Shown here in pieces: positions 5,725-6,552 of a stretch of 6,552 nucleotides of DNA; positions within the stretch are counted from its first letter, which is position 1, and every line of letters begins with the position of its first letter. The notes beneath the pieces are model-generated. The model saw nothing but the letters and a program-made list of their open reading frames with translations, had not been told where the DNA came from and did no database searches. The stretch lies in contig QMPB01000262.1 of assembly GCA_003648395.1 (NCBI GenBank), positions 1 through 6,552 on the forward strand, read 5' to 3'. The position numbers were made by a program, and so were the translations under genes. This DNA is from Bacteroidota bacterium (GTDB taxonomy: Bacteria; Bacteroidota; Bacteroidia; Bacteroidales; UBA1556).

Positions 5725-6552
5725 TTTTCACCAACTCCATTAAGTATTCCGGTGTTGCCGGTATTTTAGTAACTCTACGATTTATTGCTTGTTCAATAGC
5801 TAAACAAACTGCAGGAGCTCCTCCGATTAAAGTGAGTTCTCCAGCTCCTTTAGCGCCGTAAGGTCCATATGCATATGGATTTTCATAAAGAATAGTTTTC
5901 ATATTGCCAATATCTGAAGCTGTAGGAATAATATAATCGGTTAAGTTTTTCTGTTTTAAAATTCCATGATCATGTTCCATTACTTCCATATAGCCATAAG
6001 CAATACCTTGAACTAGCCCTCCATCTGCTTGACCCATAACAATTCTTTCATCTATGGCTTTACCAACATCATAAATCGACCAAGAATTTAATACTTTAAC
6101 CATGTAAGTTATTGGGTCTACTTCAACTTCTAAAATATTAACACCCCATGAATATGCAGGATATGCATCTCCTTGGAAACTTTCGTCATCAAATTTAATA
6201 TAATCAGGTTGTTCATATTGTTTTTCTACTATATATTCAGATTCGTTCAAATGTTTCTTCAATTCTTTAGCAGCTCTAGCTATTAATCCCCCAACAATCA
6301 TCATTGTTCTTGAAGCTACAGTTGGACCTGAATCAGGAACTTTATCTGTATCAGGAAAATCAAAGACAACTTTTTCTATTGGAATATCCATAACTTGGGC
6401 TACTACTTTTCTTAGGGTTGTTCTTATACCTTGCCCCATATCTACAGCCGCAACTAAAATATAAACTAAACCATCTTTAGCCTTTTTTAATCTTACTTTA
6501 GCTTTAATAATCTTAGCTTCTCCAGAACCAGTAAATCCACAGCCATGGAAAA
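5705..6552 (-). CDS. Xanthine dehydrogenase-family molybdopterin-binding subunit, C-terminal 281 residues
   Basis: The large catalytic subunit of a molybdenum hydroxylase, cut by the right edge; 281 residues plus a TAA stop are visible. The open frame runs to the edge (beginning FHGCGFTGSGEAK), so the ATG at 6439 is an internal methionine. Visible family landmarks are the glutamine loop DMGQG (residues 37-41 of the fragment) that contacts the molybdenum cofactor, QADGGLVQGIAYGYME, and YGPYGAKGAGEL, whose Glu (residue 238, codon 5839-5837) aligns with the general base of xanthine dehydrogenase. The active-site half shown is therefore intact. Sequence around GPYGAKGAGE resembles the purine-hydroxylase/XdhD-like group rather than CO dehydrogenase. 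With adenine deaminase downstream, hypoxanthine or xanthine is the likely substrate (inferred). Some relatives need a labile selenium cofactor; no evidence for that can be read here. It is the first gene visible in the operon, and the promoter lies beyond the edge. Confidence 0.92.
   Translation of the reverse strand, partial: FHGCGFTGSGEAKIIKAKVRLKKAKDGLVYILVAAVDMGQGIRTTLRKVVAQVMDIPIEKVVFDFPDTDKVPDSGPTVASRTMMIVGGLIARAAKELKKHLNESEYIVEKQYEQPDYIKFDDESFQGDAYPAYSWGVNILEVEVDPITYMVKVLNSWSIYDVGKAIDERIVMGQADGGLVQGIAYGYMEVMEHDHGILKQKNLTDYIIPTASDIGNMKTILYENPYAYGPYGAKGAGELTLIGGAPAVCLAIEQAINRRVTKIPATPEYLMELVKNGKNRI

Larger units (their letters stand above)
1..6552 (-). other. Single polycistronic purine-catabolism operon, incomplete at both ends
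   Basis: All seven genes share one strand. Successive junctions are a 20-base overlap, ATGA overlap, 10-base gap, ATGA overlap, 8-base overlap and 2-base gap. No intergenic space is long enough for an internal promoter or terminator, and I see no terminator-like hairpin followed by T residues at any junction. Content (three-subunit molybdenum hydroxylase, adenine deaminase, two PLP enzymes, YgeY-like hydrolase) is consistent with anaerobic purine breakdown. Expected further members outside the window, such as ygeW, ssnA, a dihydropyrimidinase/HyuA-like gene, ygfK, xanthine permease or molybdenum cofactor maturation genes, cannot be confirmed. Confidence 0.8.

Noticed and set aside
5504..5743. 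Plus-strand open frame of 79 codons
   Set aside because: It is antisense to the cysteine-ligand region of the [2Fe-2S] subunit, whose conservation explains the open frame.
5864..5879. Perfect 16-base palindrome TCCATATGCATATGGA
   Set aside because: It lies within codons for Pro-Tyr-Ala-Tyr-Gly of the Mo subunit just before the catalytic loop; protein sequence explains it and there is no operator context.
6437..6439. ATG at 6439 as the start of the molybdopterin subunit gene
   Set aside because: The frame is open to the window edge and upstream residues (FHGCGFTGSGE... leading into DMGQG) are family-like; this Met is internal to the conserved glutamine loop.
1..6552. Search for tRNA, rRNA, CRISPR, insertion sequence, riboswitch or terminator
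   Set aside because: Coding genes cover essentially all bases, the largest gap being 10 bases; no repeat array, transposase, cloverleaf or terminator hairpin was recognised.
1..6552. Mycoplasma-type genetic code (TGA as Trp)
   Set aside because: TGA ends the [2Fe-2S] and adenine deaminase genes exactly at overlapping ATG starts, and conserved proteins are full length with the standard bacterial code.

Overview
The window is a strongly AT-rich piece of a bacterial chromosome. Every base lies in, or within 10 bases of, a minus-strand gene. Six CDSs and the first 29 codons of a seventh form one tightly packed operon, read from the high-coordinate end to the low one. The standard bacterial code is used, because TGA is a real stop at two gene ends (5254-5256 and 2689-2691). 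This argues against Mycoplasma-type code 4. AT-rich DNA, strong Shine-Dalgarno sites, a TTG start and an anaerobic-type purine gene set point to a Firmicute or Firmicute-like anaerobe (Clostridia, Erysipelotrichia or a deep-branching code-11 relative of the Mollicutes). I cannot place it more exactly.

Layout in transcription order: the C-terminal part of a molybdopterin-binding xanthine dehydrogenase-family subunit (runs off the right edge to 5705); its two-cluster [2Fe-2S] subunit (5724-5254); its FAD-binding subunit (5257-4418); adenine deaminase (4407-2689); a threonine synthase-like PLP enzyme with an N-terminal zinc ribbon (2692-1442); a second, different fold-type II PLP enzyme (1449-91); and the N-terminus of a YgeY-type M20 hydrolase (88-1), cut by the left edge. 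Junctions are 20-base, 4-base, +10, 4-base, 8-base and +2 bases, so translational coupling is likely throughout. The promoter and terminator both lie outside the window.

Likely pathway: adenine is deaminated to hypoxanthine, and the three-subunit molybdenum hydroxylase oxidises hypoxanthine or a related purine to xanthine (and perhaps urate). YgeY belongs to the ygeW-ygeX-ygeY/ssnA/ygfK group of genes, which is linked to anaerobic purine and urate breakdown in gut bacteria. In that scheme a PLP enzyme, YgeX (2,3-diaminopropionate ammonia-lyase), handles a late carbon-nitrogen intermediate. Here two unrelated-looking fold-type II PLP enzymes occupy the place just before ygeY. They are the least explained part of the window and the best candidates for new chemistry. 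Two gene starts are re-assigned from ribosome-binding sites: adenine deaminase (TTG at 4407) and the second PLP enzyme (ATG at 1449).
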